64,000 nucleotides of DNA, taken from Acetoanaerobium pronyense (GTDB lineage Bacteria; Bacillota; Clostridia; Peptostreptococcales; Filifactoraceae). The notes under the pieces are model-generated. The model saw only the letters and a program-made list of their open reading frames with translations. It was not told the DNA's origin and searched no databases. Made by a program: the position numbers and the translations under genes. Positions 46,675 to 56,214 of this stretch are shown piece by piece. The stretch spans positions 1 through 64,000 of the forward strand of contig NZ_JAGGLI010000007.1 in NCBI RefSeq assembly GCF_017874355.1. The letters are read 5' to 3'. How positions within the stretch are numbered: the stretch's first letter is position 1; every line of letters begins with the position of its first letter.

Positions 46675-47228
46675 AAATCTGCGTAATGATATCAGGTTCA
46701 GGAACCAACCTTCAGTCCCTTATAGATGCTAGTAAGGAAGGATTCTTTAGATCCAAGATAGAGCTGGTAGCATCAAACAAAGAGAATGCCTATGGACTTG
46801 AAAGAGCTAAAAATGAAGATATAGAGACCTATATTATAAAGTCAGAAGAAGAATTTATAAATAAACTTCAGGAAAAAGATATAGACCTTATTGTAATGGC
46901 AGGGTATTTAAAGGTTATAGGAACAGACCTTATAGAAAAATATAAGGGCAGAATAATCAATATCCACCCATCCCTTCTTCCAAGCTATGGAGGAAAAGGG
47001 ATGTATGGTCTTAAGGTACATGAAGCTGTGCTTAGAAATAATGAAAAGATTACAGGAGCAACAGTTCACCATGTCACAGAAGATGTAGACGAAGGACCAG
47101 TTATAATAAGCGAATCGATTTATATAGATTATGAAAAAGTGAAATCCCCTGAAGACCTTCAAAAAGAGGTACTAGAGATAGAACACAACATACTGAAAAA
47201 GGCGATTAAGCATTTAGAAAAACTTTAA
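46671..47228 (+). CDS. purN: GAR formyltransferase PurN
   Basis: A 185-residue folate-dependent enzyme. Catalytic Asn-His-Asp set: INIHPSLLPSY and HHVTEDVDEGPVI. The N-terminal MISGSGTNLQ is typical. It carries out step three of the pathway, the step between the two activities of the purD-purL fusion downstream. Confidence 0.96.
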   Translation: MKICVMISGSGTNLQSLIDASKEGFFRSKIELVASNKENAYGLERAKNEDIETYIIKSEEEFINKLQEKDIDLIVMAGYLKVIGTDLIEKYKGRIINIHPSLLPSYGGKGMYGLKVHEAVLRNNEKITGATVHHVTEDVDEGPVIISESIYIDYEKVKSPEDLQKEVLEIEHNILKKAIKHLEKL

Positions 47229-47247
47229 AAAATATGAGGTGGTTATT

Positions 47248-48765
47248 TTGAAAAAGGCACTCTTAAGCGTTACAGATAAAACAGGTATAGTAGAGCTTGC
47301 CCTTGAACTTGAGGAGATGGGGTATGAGATAATATCAACAGGTGGGACACTTAATGTAATACTTGAAGGTGGAGTCAAAGCAAGATCAATAGATGACCTT
47401 ACTAAATTTCCAGAAATCCTTGATGGAAGAGTAAAAACACTTCATCCAAAGGTACACGGCGGAATACTTTTTAGAAGGGATGAGCAGAGCCACGTAGACA
47501 CAGTTGCTGAGCAGGGAATAGACCCTATAGATATGATTATTGTTAACCTTTACGACTTTGAAGGAACATTAAAAAGCGGAAAGACCCATGAAGAAATAGT
47601 TGAAAATATAGATATCGGCGGCCCAAGCATGCTAAGGTCAGCTGCAAAAAACTATAAGGATGTTGCAGTAGTTACAGACCCAAGGGATTATGTGGAAATC
47701 ATTGGAAGACTAAAAACTGGAACCCTTGATGAAAACTATAGGAGAACCCTTGCATACAAAGCATTTTCAATCACAGCCTACTATGATTCGATGATAAGCA
47801 GATACTTTGCAGGCCTTGAAAATGACGTATTCCCAGAGAAGATTACCATAGGGCTTTCAAAGGATGGAGACCTGAGATATGGTGAAAATCCTCATCAAAA
47901 TGCAGCATTATACAGTGATAGCTTCACTAAAAACCTAATGAGCAATATGGAGCAGCTTCACGGAAAAGAGCTTTCATTTAACAACCTAAATGACTTAAAC
48001 ACTGCCCTTGAACTGGCGGCTGAATTTGAAATGCCAGCTGCAGCGGTAATAAAACACGCCACACCTTGCGCAGCTGCCTATGGAGAGACTGCCTATGAAG
48101 CATTTACAAAGGCCTATGAAGCTGACAAACTTTCAATATTTGGTGGAATTGTTGCCATCAATAGGGAAGTGGATGAAAATACTGCAAAGGTAATGAAGGA
48201 CATATTTTTAGAAATAGTTGCCGCACCATCATATACTGATGAGGCCATGAAAATCCTTACTGAAAAGAAAAACCTAAGAATACTTAAAATAGATTTTAAT
48301 GCATCTTCATCAGAAAAAGATATTAAATTCGTAAACGGAAAAGTATTAGTTCAAGACAGTGATAAAAAAGAATTTGAAAAATTTGAGACAGTTACAGATA
48401 TGTCTCCAACAGTAGAGCAGAGCAAGGATATGAAATTTGCGATGGCGGTTTGTAAGCACGTTAAATCAAATGCAGTGGTTATTGCCAAGGATGGAGCTAC
48501 CCTTGCCATAGGCGGAGGACAGACATCTAGGATTTGGGCCCTTCAAAATGCAATTAGAAATAGCGAAGGAAAAAGCTTTGAAGGTGCAGTTCTTGCATCG
48601 GATGCATTTTTCCCATTTGATGACTGCGTAAGACTTGCAGGAGAGCACAAAATAAAAGCTATAATCCAGCCTGGAGGAGCAAACAAAGACAGTGACAGCA
48701 TAGATGCCTGCAATGAACTAGGTCTAGCTATGGTATTTACAGGAACAAGACATTTTAAGCACTAG
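47248..48765 (+). CDS. purH: Bifunctional AICAR transformylase/IMP cyclohydrolase PurH
   Basis: About 505 residues from TTG at 47248, chosen because GAGGT lies seven bases before it and the product begins MKKALLSVTDKTG as expected; an in-frame GTG at 47239 is too close to the site. The N-terminal cyclohydrolase has STGGT and VKTLHPKVHGG; the C-terminal transformylase has AAVIKHATPCAAA and GDLRYGENPHQNAA. The final two steps to IMP. Confidence 0.96.
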   Translation: MKKALLSVTDKTGIVELALELEEMGYEIISTGGTLNVILEGGVKARSIDDLTKFPEILDGRVKTLHPKVHGGILFRRDEQSHVDTVAEQGIDPIDMIIVNLYDFEGTLKSGKTHEEIVENIDIGGPSMLRSAAKNYKDVAVVTDPRDYVEIIGRLKTGTLDENYRRTLAYKAFSITAYYDSMISRYFAGLENDVFPEKITIGLSKDGDLRYGENPHQNAALYSDSFTKNLMSNMEQLHGKELSFNNLNDLNTALELAAEFEMPAAAVIKHATPCAAAYGETAYEAFTKAYEADKLSIFGGIVAINREVDENTAKVMKDIFLEIVAAPSYTDEAMKILTEKKNLRILKIDFNASSSEKDIKFVNGKVLVQDSDKKEFEKFETVTDMSPTVEQSKDMKFAMAVCKHVKSNAVVIAKDGATLAIGGGQTSRIWALQNAIRNSEGKSFEGAVLASDAFFPFDDCVRLAGEHKIKAIIQPGGANKDSDSIDACNELGLAMVFTGTRHFKH

Positions 48766-48771
48766 GGACAA

Positions 48772-48798
48772 GGGACAAGGGGACGTATCTATTGTCCC
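48772..48798 (+). repeat. REP palindrome, copy 3
   Basis: GGGACAA (48772-48778) and TTGTCCC (48792-48798) around GGGGACGTATCTA. A partial extra GGGACAA unit lies just before, directly after the purH stop. The rest of the gap to 48935 holds no gene. Confidence 0.88.
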
Positions 48799-48935
48799 AC
48801 TTAACAAGTAATCCATACTAAAACTTTCTAAAATTTACTGGAGTAAATTCAATAAACTAGATTTTGAAAAGTCGCTTAAATCAATGGCTGCAGCATTTTG
48901 CAACAACCTAAATATATTTAAAATAGGAGGGGTCT

Positions 48936-51900
48936 ATGGACGTCCTAATTATCGGTTCGGGAGCTAGAGAACACGCTATAGCATATAAGCTAAAACAAAG
49001 CAAAAAAGTAGAAGATATATATGTGGCACCAGGAAATGCAGGGATTGCTCAGATTGCTACCTGCATTGATATAAATGCAAATGATGATAGTGAGCTTCTT
49101 AAATTTGCCTACGAAAACCAGATTGACCTGACCATAGTTGGGCCAGAAGATCCCCTATGCGCAGGAATAGTTGACCTTTTTGAAGCCCATGACCTAAAAA
49201 TCTACGGTCCCCATAGAGTGGCAGCAGAGCTTGAGGGGAGCAAGTCATTTGCCAAGGAATTTATGATAAGAAATGATATTCCAACTGCAAAATACCTAAA
49301 GACAAAAGATCTTACTGAAGCAAAAAAAGCCTACAAGGATATGCTTGAAGGCTCAATATACAAAAAAGCTGTAATCAAGGCAGATGGATTATGCGCAGGA
49401 AAAGGTGTACTTGTTGGAGAAAGCATAGAGCAGGGATATGAGTTTTTAGAAGACGTACTAAACTCAAATGTATTTGGAGATACCCATGTGGTTATAGAGG
49501 AGTATCTTGAAGGAACAGAGGCATCTCTTCTTTGCTTTGTAGATAAAGGAACTATTATTCCCATGCCTACAGCAAAGGACCATAAAAAGATATCCGAAGG
49601 GGAAAAAGGACCAAACACAGGTGGAATGGGGACCTTCTCTCCAAATCATATTGCCGATGCATATATGGATGAGATGATGGAAAAAGTTGCAATCCCTTTT
49701 CACAAAGGTCTTGAAAAGGAGAATATGTCTTATAGGGGAATCATATTCTTTGGCATTATGCTCACATCTGAAGGGATTAAGGTACTTGAGTTTAACACAA
49801 GATTTGGAGATCCAGAGACCCAATCAATACTAATGAGACTTGAAACAGACCTTCTTGATATATTTACAGCATCCCTTGAAGATAAGCTAGATACCCTTGT
49901 TATAAAATGGTCAGATAAAAAAGCACTAACCCTAGTACTTGCATCACAGGGCTACCCTTCAAAATACGAAAAGGGCCTTAAAATCACAGGACTTGAAGAG
50001 GCTGAAGGAACTATATTTCATGCAGGAACTAAAAAGTTAGGACAGGATATAGTTACAAACGGAGGAAGGGTACTTTCCCTTACTACCCTTGGAGATACAC
50101 TCGATGAAGCTTATGAAAAGGCATATTATATGGCAGACAAAATAGATTTTAAAGGAAAGACCTTTAGAAAGGATATAGGACCTATGGTAAAAAGAGTATA
50201 TACCTGCAAGAAGGACAAGTTCGACCTTGAAGCGATGTCGCTTTTAAAAGAGCTTAAAGAAAGCTACGGCATCAAGTTAGAAAGCATAAAACCTTATCAA
50301 AGATATGATATAGAAGGTCTTACAGACCTTGAAATAGAAAAAATCAAAGGAACTATACTTAGCGAGCCTCCAGTTGATGATATTTATACAGGAGAAGAGG
50401 CATTCAAACTTGAAAAAACTTTAAAAAACCCCCTTGTAGTTCAGTTTCATAAAGGGCAGTACGACCAAAGGGAAGATGGACTTCTTCAATCAATTGCAGT
50501 GGCACTTTCAAAGGAAGATGTAAAGGCAAGATCAAGCAGAGTATTTGAAATAACTGGAGACATTACTGAAGATGAAATGAAAATTATTAAAAAGCATCTA
50601 ATCAATCCGGTTGACCAAGAGCAGGGTGATATGAAGCTCCCTTCTATTCTTTCAGAAGATGAGATTCAGATAGAAGATGAAAAATCCATAGAAGGATTTA
50701 TTTCTATGAATGAAGAAGAGCTTGACGCTTTTTACAATGAAAACAGCCTTGCCATGAAGCTAGAAGATTTAAAATTCTTTAGAGACTACTTTAAAAACGA
50801 AGAAAAAAGAGACCCAAGCAGAGCAGAGCTTGCAATAGTTGATACCTACTGGTCTGATCACTGCAGACACACCACATTCAACACAATAATAAAGGATATT
50901 AGATTTAGAGAAACAGCAAATTTAGCTATAGAGAAAGCATTTTTAAAGACCTATGAAGACTATATAAATATGAGAAATGAAACCCACAAGAAGGACAAGC
51001 CGGTAAGTCTTATGGATATGGCAACTATAATGGCTAAGTCTATGAGAGGGAAAGGCGAGCTTGAAGATCTTGAAGTTTCAGATGAGATTAATGCATGCAG
51101 CGTTAAGATAAAGGTAAAGGTAAATGGGGAAGATGAAGACTATCTTCTTATGTTCAAAAATGAAACCCACAACCACCCTACAGAGATAGAGCCCTTTGGA
51201 GGAGCATCTACATGCCTAGGTGGAGCTATTAGAGATCCACTTTCAGGAAGGTCTTACGTATATCAGGCAATGAGAGTCACAGGATCTGCAGACCCAAGAG
51301 AGCCCCTTTCATCTACACTTGAAGGCAAACTACCTCAAAAGAAGATTACGACTGAGGCAGCAAGGGGATATAGCTCTTACGGAAATCAAATCGGGCTTTG
51401 TACAGGACTTGTAGATGAGGTTTATCACCAAGGATTTAAGGCAAAGAGGATGGAAGTTGGAGCAGTAATTGGAGCCGCTCCTTTAGAAAACGTAAAGAGG
51501 GAAAAACCAGCATCAGGAGATGTAATAGTCCTTATTGGTGGACGTACAGGAAGAGATGGAGTAGGTGGAGCAACAGGTTCATCAAAGGAGCAAACAGAAA
51601 AATCCATAGAAATATCATCAGCAGAAGTTCAAAAGGGAAATGCACCTTCAGAGAGAAAACTTCAAAGACTATTTAGAAACGAAAAAGCGGCAAAGCTTAT
51701 AAAAAAATGTAATGACTTTGGAGCAGGGGGAGTATCTGTTGCAATTGGAGAGCTGGCAGATGGACTACTTGTTCATTTAGATAAAGTGCCTCTAAAGTAC
51801 AAGGGCCTTACACCTATGGAGATTGCCATATCAGAATCCCAAGAAAGAATGGCATGTGTACTTGACCCTAAGGATTTAGAAGAGTTTTTAGCACTTTGCC

Positions 51901-53930
51901 ATGAGGAAAACATTGAAGGCACAGTGGTTGCATATGTAACAGATGAAAATAGACTCGTTATGAAATACAAAGACTCTGTGATTGTAGACATTAGCAGAGA
52001 GTTTTTAGATAGCAGTGGAGTTACATCTTATCAGGATATAGAGATAGATATTCCAGCTTCAGTTAACTTTATAGAAGGAAAAGATATCAGTAATATAAAA
52101 ATTGCACTACTTGATAAAATGAAGGATTTAAATACCTGCAGTAAAAAAGGACTTGTAGAGAGGTTTGATAGCTCTATAGGAGCAGGGTCTTTATTCATAC
52201 CTCTTGGTGGGAAGAATCAGCTTACCCCACCCCAAGGTATGGTATCTCTAGTTCCATCATTAAAGGGAGATACAACCACAGCATCTATAATGACATATGG
52301 ATACAATCCATATCTTAGTGAAGAGAGTCCATTTCATGGAGCTTACTATGCAGTTATAGACTCAGTGAGTAAGATAGCAGCTATAGGTGGAGATGTATCT
52401 AAGGTTAGACTGTCATTTCAGGAATACTTTGAAAAGCTTGGAGAAGACTCACTTAAATGGGGCAAGCCTTTTGCAGCACTTTTAGGGTCTCTAAGAGCTC
52501 AGATGGATTTAAATATCCCTGCAATTGGTGGCAAGGACTCTATGTCTGGAACATATAAGGATATTAATGTCCCTCCAACCCTTATATCATTCGCAGTTAC
52601 TACTTCGGATATAGATGAAATAATTTCAGGAGAACTAAAACAATCAGGTAGCTATATAGGAGTTATATCTACACCTGTGGATGAAGATGGACTTCTTGAT
52701 ATGGATATATTTAAAGACAACCTTAAGCTTCTTAAAAATCTTAAAGCAAAAGGCAAGCTACTTTCTGCATATGCAGGAGGACATGACGGCCTTCTAGGAG
52801 GACTATCAAAGATGGCTGTTGGAAACTCTATTGGACTTGACATTAAGGACCTTGACTACAAAGAAGCATTAAAGCCTATATATGGTTCATTTATAGTAGA
52901 GCTTAGTGAAGAAGATAACTCAGTTACTGAGCTAGGAGTTACAATAGATGAAAAGATAATCAAGATAGGACATGTGGTTGAGATACCTCTTGAAGATATA
53001 AGAGAGTCTTACGAAAGAACACTTGAGAGCATATTCCCAACAGGAAACATGGAGGCAAAAAAAGATATATTTGACTATGAAGCTATAGGCCAAAGCGCTA
53101 AATCACTATCAAGGGCGAATATAAAAATTTCAAAGCCAAATGTAATTATCCCGGTATTCCCAGGATCGAACTGTGAATATGACAGCGCTATGGCATTTGA
53201 AAAAGCAGGAGCTACCTCAAAGATTCAGGTATTTAAAAACCTTACTTTAAAAGATATAGAAGAGTCTATACTTGAGCTTGAAAAATCAATCAGAAGCTCT
53301 CAAATCCTTATGATACCTGGAGGCTTTAGCCTTGGAGATGAACCAGACGGCTCAGGAAAATTCATAGCGGCAGTTCTTAGAAACGAAAGAATAAAAGATG
53401 CTATAAACGAGCTACTAGAAAGAAATGACGGCCTCATCCTAGGAATATGCAACGGATTCCAGGCCCTTATAAAGACAGGATTACTGCCTTATGGAGAAAT
53501 AAAAGAGCTGGATGCAAGCTCTCCAACCCTTACCCACAACGAAGTGGGAAGACACGTAGCCCAGTTTGTAAAGACCAAGGTAATGAGCAATAGTTCACCT
53601 TGGACAGTAGGGATGAATGTAGGAGAAATCCATGATATTCCAGTATCCCATGGAGAAGGAAGATTCATAGGAAGTGAAGAATTCATCAAAAAGCTTTATG
53701 CAAATGGACAGGTTGCATTCTCATATGTAGATGAAAGTGGAGCCCTTTCCATGAACAGACCATTCAATCCAAACGGCTCATTTGGAGCAATAGAAGGAAT
53801 CACAAGCCCATGCGGAAAGATACTAGGTAAGATGGGCCATACAGAAAGAGTCCAAAAAGGCCTTTACAAAAACTACAAAGTAGATACAAAACAAAACCTA
53901 TTTGAAAACGGAGTATCCTACTTCAAATAA
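48936..53930 (+). CDS. purDL: PurD-PurL fusion (GAR synthetase plus FGAM synthetase)
   Basis: One open frame of 1664 residues. Residues 1-416 are a complete PurD (SGAREHAIAY, GPEDPLCAGIVD, ATP-grasp with GTEASLLCFVD, LEFNTRFGDPETQ). Residues 417-1664 are a complete large PurL: DTYWSDHCRHTTF, NETHNHPTEIEPFGGA, GGKDSMSGTY, and a C-terminal glutaminase with Cys1505 in LGICNGFQAL, plus SHGEGRF. The join RKDIG-P-MVKRVY is where PurD normally ends and PurL begins; Met417 (ATG at 50184) would be the ancestral PurL start, so a small deletion or stop loss explains the fusion. It covers steps two and four of the pathway. Confidence 0.96.
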   Translation: MDVLIIGSGAREHAIAYKLKQSKKVEDIYVAPGNAGIAQIATCIDINANDDSELLKFAYENQIDLTIVGPEDPLCAGIVDLFEAHDLKIYGPHRVAAELEGSKSFAKEFMIRNDIPTAKYLKTKDLTEAKKAYKDMLEGSIYKKAVIKADGLCAGKGVLVGESIEQGYEFLEDVLNSNVFGDTHVVIEEYLEGTEASLLCFVDKGTIIPMPTAKDHKKISEGEKGPNTGGMGTFSPNHIADAYMDEMMEKVAIPFHKGLEKENMSYRGIIFFGIMLTSEGIKVLEFNTRFGDPETQSILMRLETDLLDIFTASLEDKLDTLVIKWSDKKALTLVLASQGYPSKYEKGLKITGLEEAEGTIFHAGTKKLGQDIVTNGGRVLSLTTLGDTLDEAYEKAYYMADKIDFKGKTFRKDIGPMVKRVYTCKKDKFDLEAMSLLKELKESYGIKLESIKPYQRYDIEGLTDLEIEKIKGTILSEPPVDDIYTGEEAFKLEKTLKNPLVVQFHKGQYDQREDGLLQSIAVALSKEDVKARSSRVFEITGDITEDEMKIIKKHLINPVDQEQGDMKLPSILSEDEIQIEDEKSIEGFISMNEEELDAFYNENSLAMKLEDLKFFRDYFKNEEKRDPSRAELAIVDTYWSDHCRHTTFNTIIKDIRFRETANLAIEKAFLKTYEDYINMRNETHKKDKPVSLMDMATIMAKSMRGKGELEDLEVSDEINACSVKIKVKVNGEDEDYLLMFKNETHNHPTEIEPFGGASTCLGGAIRDPLSGRSYVYQAMRVTGSADPREPLSSTLEGKLPQKKITTEAARGYSSYGNQIGLCTGLVDEVYHQGFKAKRMEVGAVIGAAPLENVKREKPASGDVIVLIGGRTGRDGVGGATGSSKEQTEKSIEISSAEVQKGNAPSERKLQRLFRNEKAAKLIKKCNDFGAGGVSVAIGELADGLLVHLDKVPLKYKGLTPMEIAISESQERMACVLDPKDLEEFLALCHEENIEGTVVAYVTDENRLVMKYKDSVIVDISREFLDSSGVTSYQDIEIDIPASVNFIEGKDISNIKIALLDKMKDLNTCSKKGLVERFDSSIGAGSLFIPLGGKNQLTPPQGMVSLVPSLKGDTTTASIMTYGYNPYLSEESPFHGAYYAVIDSVSKIAAIGGDVSKVRLSFQEYFEKLGEDSLKWGKPFAALLGSLRAQMDLNIPAIGGKDSMSGTYKDINVPPTLISFAVTTSDIDEIISGELKQSGSYIGVISTPVDEDGLLDMDIFKDNLKLLKNLKAKGKLLSAYAGGHDGLLGGLSKMAVGNSIGLDIKDLDYKEALKPIYGSFIVELSEEDNSVTELGVTIDEKIIKIGHVVEIPLEDIRESYERTLESIFPTGNMEAKKDIFDYEAIGQSAKSLSRANIKISKPNVIIPVFPGSNCEYDSAMAFEKAGATSKIQVFKNLTLKDIEESILELEKSIRSSQILMIPGGFSLGDEPDGSGKFIAAVLRNERIKDAINELLERNDGLILGICNGFQALIKTGLLPYGEIKELDASSPTLTHNEVGRHVAQFVKTKVMSNSSPWTVGMNVGEIHDIPVSHGEGRFIGSEEFIKKLYANGQVAFSYVDESGALSMNRPFNPNGSFGAIEGITSPCGKILGKMGHTERVQKGLYKNYKVDTKQNLFENGVSYFK

Positions 53931-53937
53931 CCCCACC

Positions 53938-53966
53938 GGGACGCGGGGACGTATCCACTGTCCCGC
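53938..53966 (+). repeat. REP palindrome, copy 4
   Basis: GGGAC twice upstream and GTCCCGC downstream around GTATCCACT, eight bases after the purDL stop. Confidence 0.85.
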
Positions 53967-53997
53967 CCAATCACCAAAAAAGCTGACCAAAAATATT

Positions 53998-54048
53998 AAG
54001 CCCGCAAGCCTCTAGATTTATCCATGAGCTTGCGGGCTTTTTCTTTTG
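53998..54048 (+). terminator. Terminator of the purine operon
   Basis: AAGCCCGCAAGC (53998-54009) pairs perfectly with GCTTGCGGGCTT (54028-54039), followed by TTTTCTTTT. Confidence 0.92.
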
Positions 54049-54058
54049 TCTTTTGAGA

Positions 54059-54083
54059 CGCGGGGACGTATCTATTGTCCCAC
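54059..54083 (+). repeat. REP palindrome, copy 5
   Basis: Core GGGACGTATCTATTGTCCC at 54063-54081, between the operon terminator and the Fic promoter. Confidence 0.85.
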
Positions 54084-54109
54084 TTTTCACCTTTTCCGAC
54101 CCTAAATCC

Positions 54110-54138
54110 TTGACATTATTCCGAGCGCGGCATAATAT
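54110..54138 (+). promoter_or_regulatory. Consensus sigma-A promoter of the Fic gene
   Basis: TTGACA (54110-54115), exactly 17 bases, TAATAT (54133-54138), about 20 bases before the Fic start codon. Confidence 0.85.
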
Positions 54139-54157
54139 TAAAGAGAGGTGAAAAGTA

Positions 54158-55075
54158 ATGAAATATATTACAGCTAAAGAAGCTAGTGAAAGATGGAAGA
54201 TAAGTGACAGAAGGATTAGAGCTCTTTGTAAAGAAGGCAGAATAGAAGGTGCTTTAAAAATAGAAGGCAGATGGCTTGTTCCAAATGAAGCCTCAAAACC
54301 AGTAGACGCTAGAGAGTCAAATAAGAAAAAATATTTAGGATTAAATTATGACTTCACCTATATAGACTCACTTAAAAATAAAATTGATAGCCATAGACCT
54401 TTTTCAAAAAGATTGATAAACTCGCTTCATGAAAAACTAATAATTGAATGGACATATAATACAAATGCAATAGAAGGAAATACTTTGACCATGTCTGAGA
54501 CTAAAGTTGTTCTTGAAGGTATTACAATTGGCGGAAAGACCATGAGAGAGCATCTTGAAGTTATTAATCATAAAGAAGCGATACTATTTGTTGAAGATTT
54601 AATTTCAAATAAAGAATCCCTGTCAGAATGGAATATAAGAAATTTGCACGGACTTATTTTAAAAGGAATCGATAATGAAAATGCAGGAAAATATAGAAAG
54701 GAAAATGTGGTTATTGGTGGAGCAAAGCATATACCACCCAAAAACTTCGAGATAGAAGACTTGATGAAACGTCTAATCCTAGAATACAATAACGAATGGT
54801 ATAAATATCATCCCATTGTTAGAGCTACTTTGCTACATGGGGAATTTGTAAAAATCCATCCATTCATAGATGGAAATGGAAGAACATCAAGACTATTATT
54901 AAATTTTGAACTAATGAAGAACGGATATATACCCATAATAATAAAAAATGAAAACAGAGCAAAATATTATGAAGTGCTTGATGAAGCTCATACTACAATG
55001 AATTACAAACCATTTATAGACCTAGTATCAGACTTAGAAATAGAATCTCAAAGCCTCTGGTTATCAGTAATATAG
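54158..55075 (+). CDS. Fic family protein with N-terminal HTH
   Basis: A 305-residue protein. Residues 1-45 are a MerR/excisionase-type helix-turn-helix (YITAKEASERWKISDRRIRALC). The Fic core has the active-site loop HPFIDGNGRTSR with His234, so AMP transfer from ATP to a target Tyr, Ser or Thr is expected. An inhibitory motif of the form T-x-x-x-E-G (Thr102 to Gly107, TNAIEG) precedes the Fic domain, as in class II enzymes that keep themselves off. Own consensus promoter. The HTH suggests autoregulation. The target is unknown. Confidence 0.93.
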   Translation: MKYITAKEASERWKISDRRIRALCKEGRIEGALKIEGRWLVPNEASKPVDARESNKKKYLGLNYDFTYIDSLKNKIDSHRPFSKRLINSLHEKLIIEWTYNTNAIEGNTLTMSETKVVLEGITIGGKTMREHLEVINHKEAILFVEDLISNKESLSEWNIRNLHGLILKGIDNENAGKYRKENVVIGGAKHIPPKNFEIEDLMKRLILEYNNEWYKYHPIVRATLLHGEFVKIHPFIDGNGRTSRLLLNFELMKNGYIPIIIKNENRAKYYEVLDEAHTTMNYKPFIDLVSDLEIESQSLWLSVI

Positions 55076-55077
55076 AG

Positions 55078-55103
55078 CCACGGGGACGTATCTATTGTCC
55101 CAC
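55078..55103 (+). repeat. REP palindrome, copy 6
   Basis: Core GGGACGTATCTATTGTCCC just after the Fic stop codon. Confidence 0.85.
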
Positions 55104-55112
55104 TCAATCACC

Positions 55113-55151
55113 AAAAAGCTGACTTAGATCAAAATCTAGGCCAGCTTTTTT
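55113..55151 (+). terminator. Terminator after the Fic gene
   Basis: AAAAAGCTG and CAGCTTTTTT form the outer stem; TTAGAT and ATCTAG inside add to it. Confidence 0.8.
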
Positions 55152-55223
55152 CAGCCACAGAACAATTTAGACTTATGGAAAAACTAGTTTTTCCAGCTTT
55201 TATCTTAAACTTAATCTGAGAAT

Positions 55224-55252
55224 GTTATAGTAACTTATAAAAATGGTATAAT
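55224..55252 (+). promoter_or_regulatory. Extended -10 promoter of the toxin-antitoxin pair
   Basis: TGGTATAAT, an extended -10 element with TATAAT at 55247-55252. The -35 region (GTTATA) is weak. Confidence 0.55.
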
Positions 55253-55333
55253 ATAAACAACAATCAATATTTCCAATATATAGAAATTTCCAATAAAATA
55301 ATGAAGAAACCAAATTGGATTGGAGGAATAAAA

Positions 55334-55627
55334 ATGGCAGTAAAAAAAGAATATCTTGAAATAAGTCTAAAAAATGACTTCAAGGAAGTATATAAAGCAG
55401 AGTCGGAAGGGGCTTTCAATGAGAGTATAAAGACTTCACTAGCAATAGCTGCTTTTATAGAAAAAAGAGTTACACTTGCAAGAGCAGCGGAGTTAGCAGA
55501 TAAAGACCTTGATGAATTTATAAAGATACTTTCAAGATATAATATAAATTGGATGGATTATACCGAAGAAACTATGGAAGATGATGAGCAAACTCTAGCT
55601 GAGTTGAGAGGTATTCACCATGATTAA
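55334..55627 (+). CDS. UPF0175 family protein, probable antitoxin
   Basis: A 97-residue protein of the UPF0175 type. The C-terminal part (IEKRVTLARAAELADKDLDEFIKILSRYNI) forms the family helix-turn-helix-like unit and ends in an acidic tail (EETMEDDEQTLAELRG), suited to binding the toxin. GGAGG lies before the ATG at 55334, which is preferred to an in-frame ATG at 55301. It overlaps the PIN gene by eight bases, the usual antitoxin-first order. Confidence 0.85.
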   Translation: MAVKKEYLEISLKNDFKEVYKAESEGAFNESIKTSLAIAAFIEKRVTLARAAELADKDLDEFIKILSRYNINWMDYTEETMEDDEQTLAELRGIHHD

Positions 55628-56114
55628 GGTAATGTGTAATGCAAGCCCTATAATAGGAATGTCTATTTTGGGAATGCTAAATTTACTCTATAAAATGTTT
55701 GATGTATATATAACTGAAGAAGTATATAATGAAATAGTTTCAGGGAAAACTGAAGATGCTATCGGAAAAAAAGAAATTGAAAAAGCTATAAACTTAGGTC
55801 AAATTAAGATATATAAAGTAAAAGATCAGAACCTAGTAAATAAGCTTTACGGTCATTTGCATAAAGGGGAAATAGAAACAATTATTGGAGCAAAAGAGCT
55901 GGATTTAAATTATGTGATAATAGATGAAAAATCAGCAAGAAGCTTAGCGAAAAATTTTTTTCTTAAGCCAATTGGAGTAGTTGGTGTATTGCAAAGAGCT
56001 AAAGAACTCAATTTAGTAGAAGAAATTAAGCCATGTATAGATATTCTTAGAAACAGCGGATTTAGAATATCTGAAAAACTATACGAAGATTTGCTGAAAA
56101 AATTAGGGGAATAG
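55620..56114 (+). CDS. DUF3368 PIN-like protein, probable toxin
   Basis: A 164-residue PIN-fold protein of the DUF3368 group, the usual partner of UPF0175. The first motif is CNASPIIGM, where many PIN nucleases have Asp and DUF3368 members have Asn. HLHKGEIETIIGAKEL and YVIIDEKSARSLA supply the other acidic residues. RNA cleavage is expected from the fold; the Asn at the first position makes activity less certain. Confidence 0.85.
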   Translation: MIKVMCNASPIIGMSILGMLNLLYKMFDVYITEEVYNEIVSGKTEDAIGKKEIEKAINLGQIKIYKVKDQNLVNKLYGHLHKGEIETIIGAKELDLNYVIIDEKSARSLAKNFFLKPIGVVGVLQRAKELNLVEEIKPCIDILRNSGFRISEKLYEDLLKKLGE

Positions 56115-56116
56115 AA

Positions 56117-56142
56117 CCGCGGGGACGTATCTGTTGTCCCGC
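56117..56142 (+). repeat. REP palindrome, copy 7 (left flank of RAYT)
   Basis: GCGGGGAC-GTATCTGTT-GTCCCGC, 73 bases before the RAYT start, in forward orientation. The three copies after the gene are inverted relative to it. Confidence 0.87.
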
Positions 56143-56214
56143 TGCCTAAAAAAAAGAACCGCTTGTTCACCTTTTTATCAAGCTATTATCATTAGTTTTC
56201 TAAGGGGGATTGTC

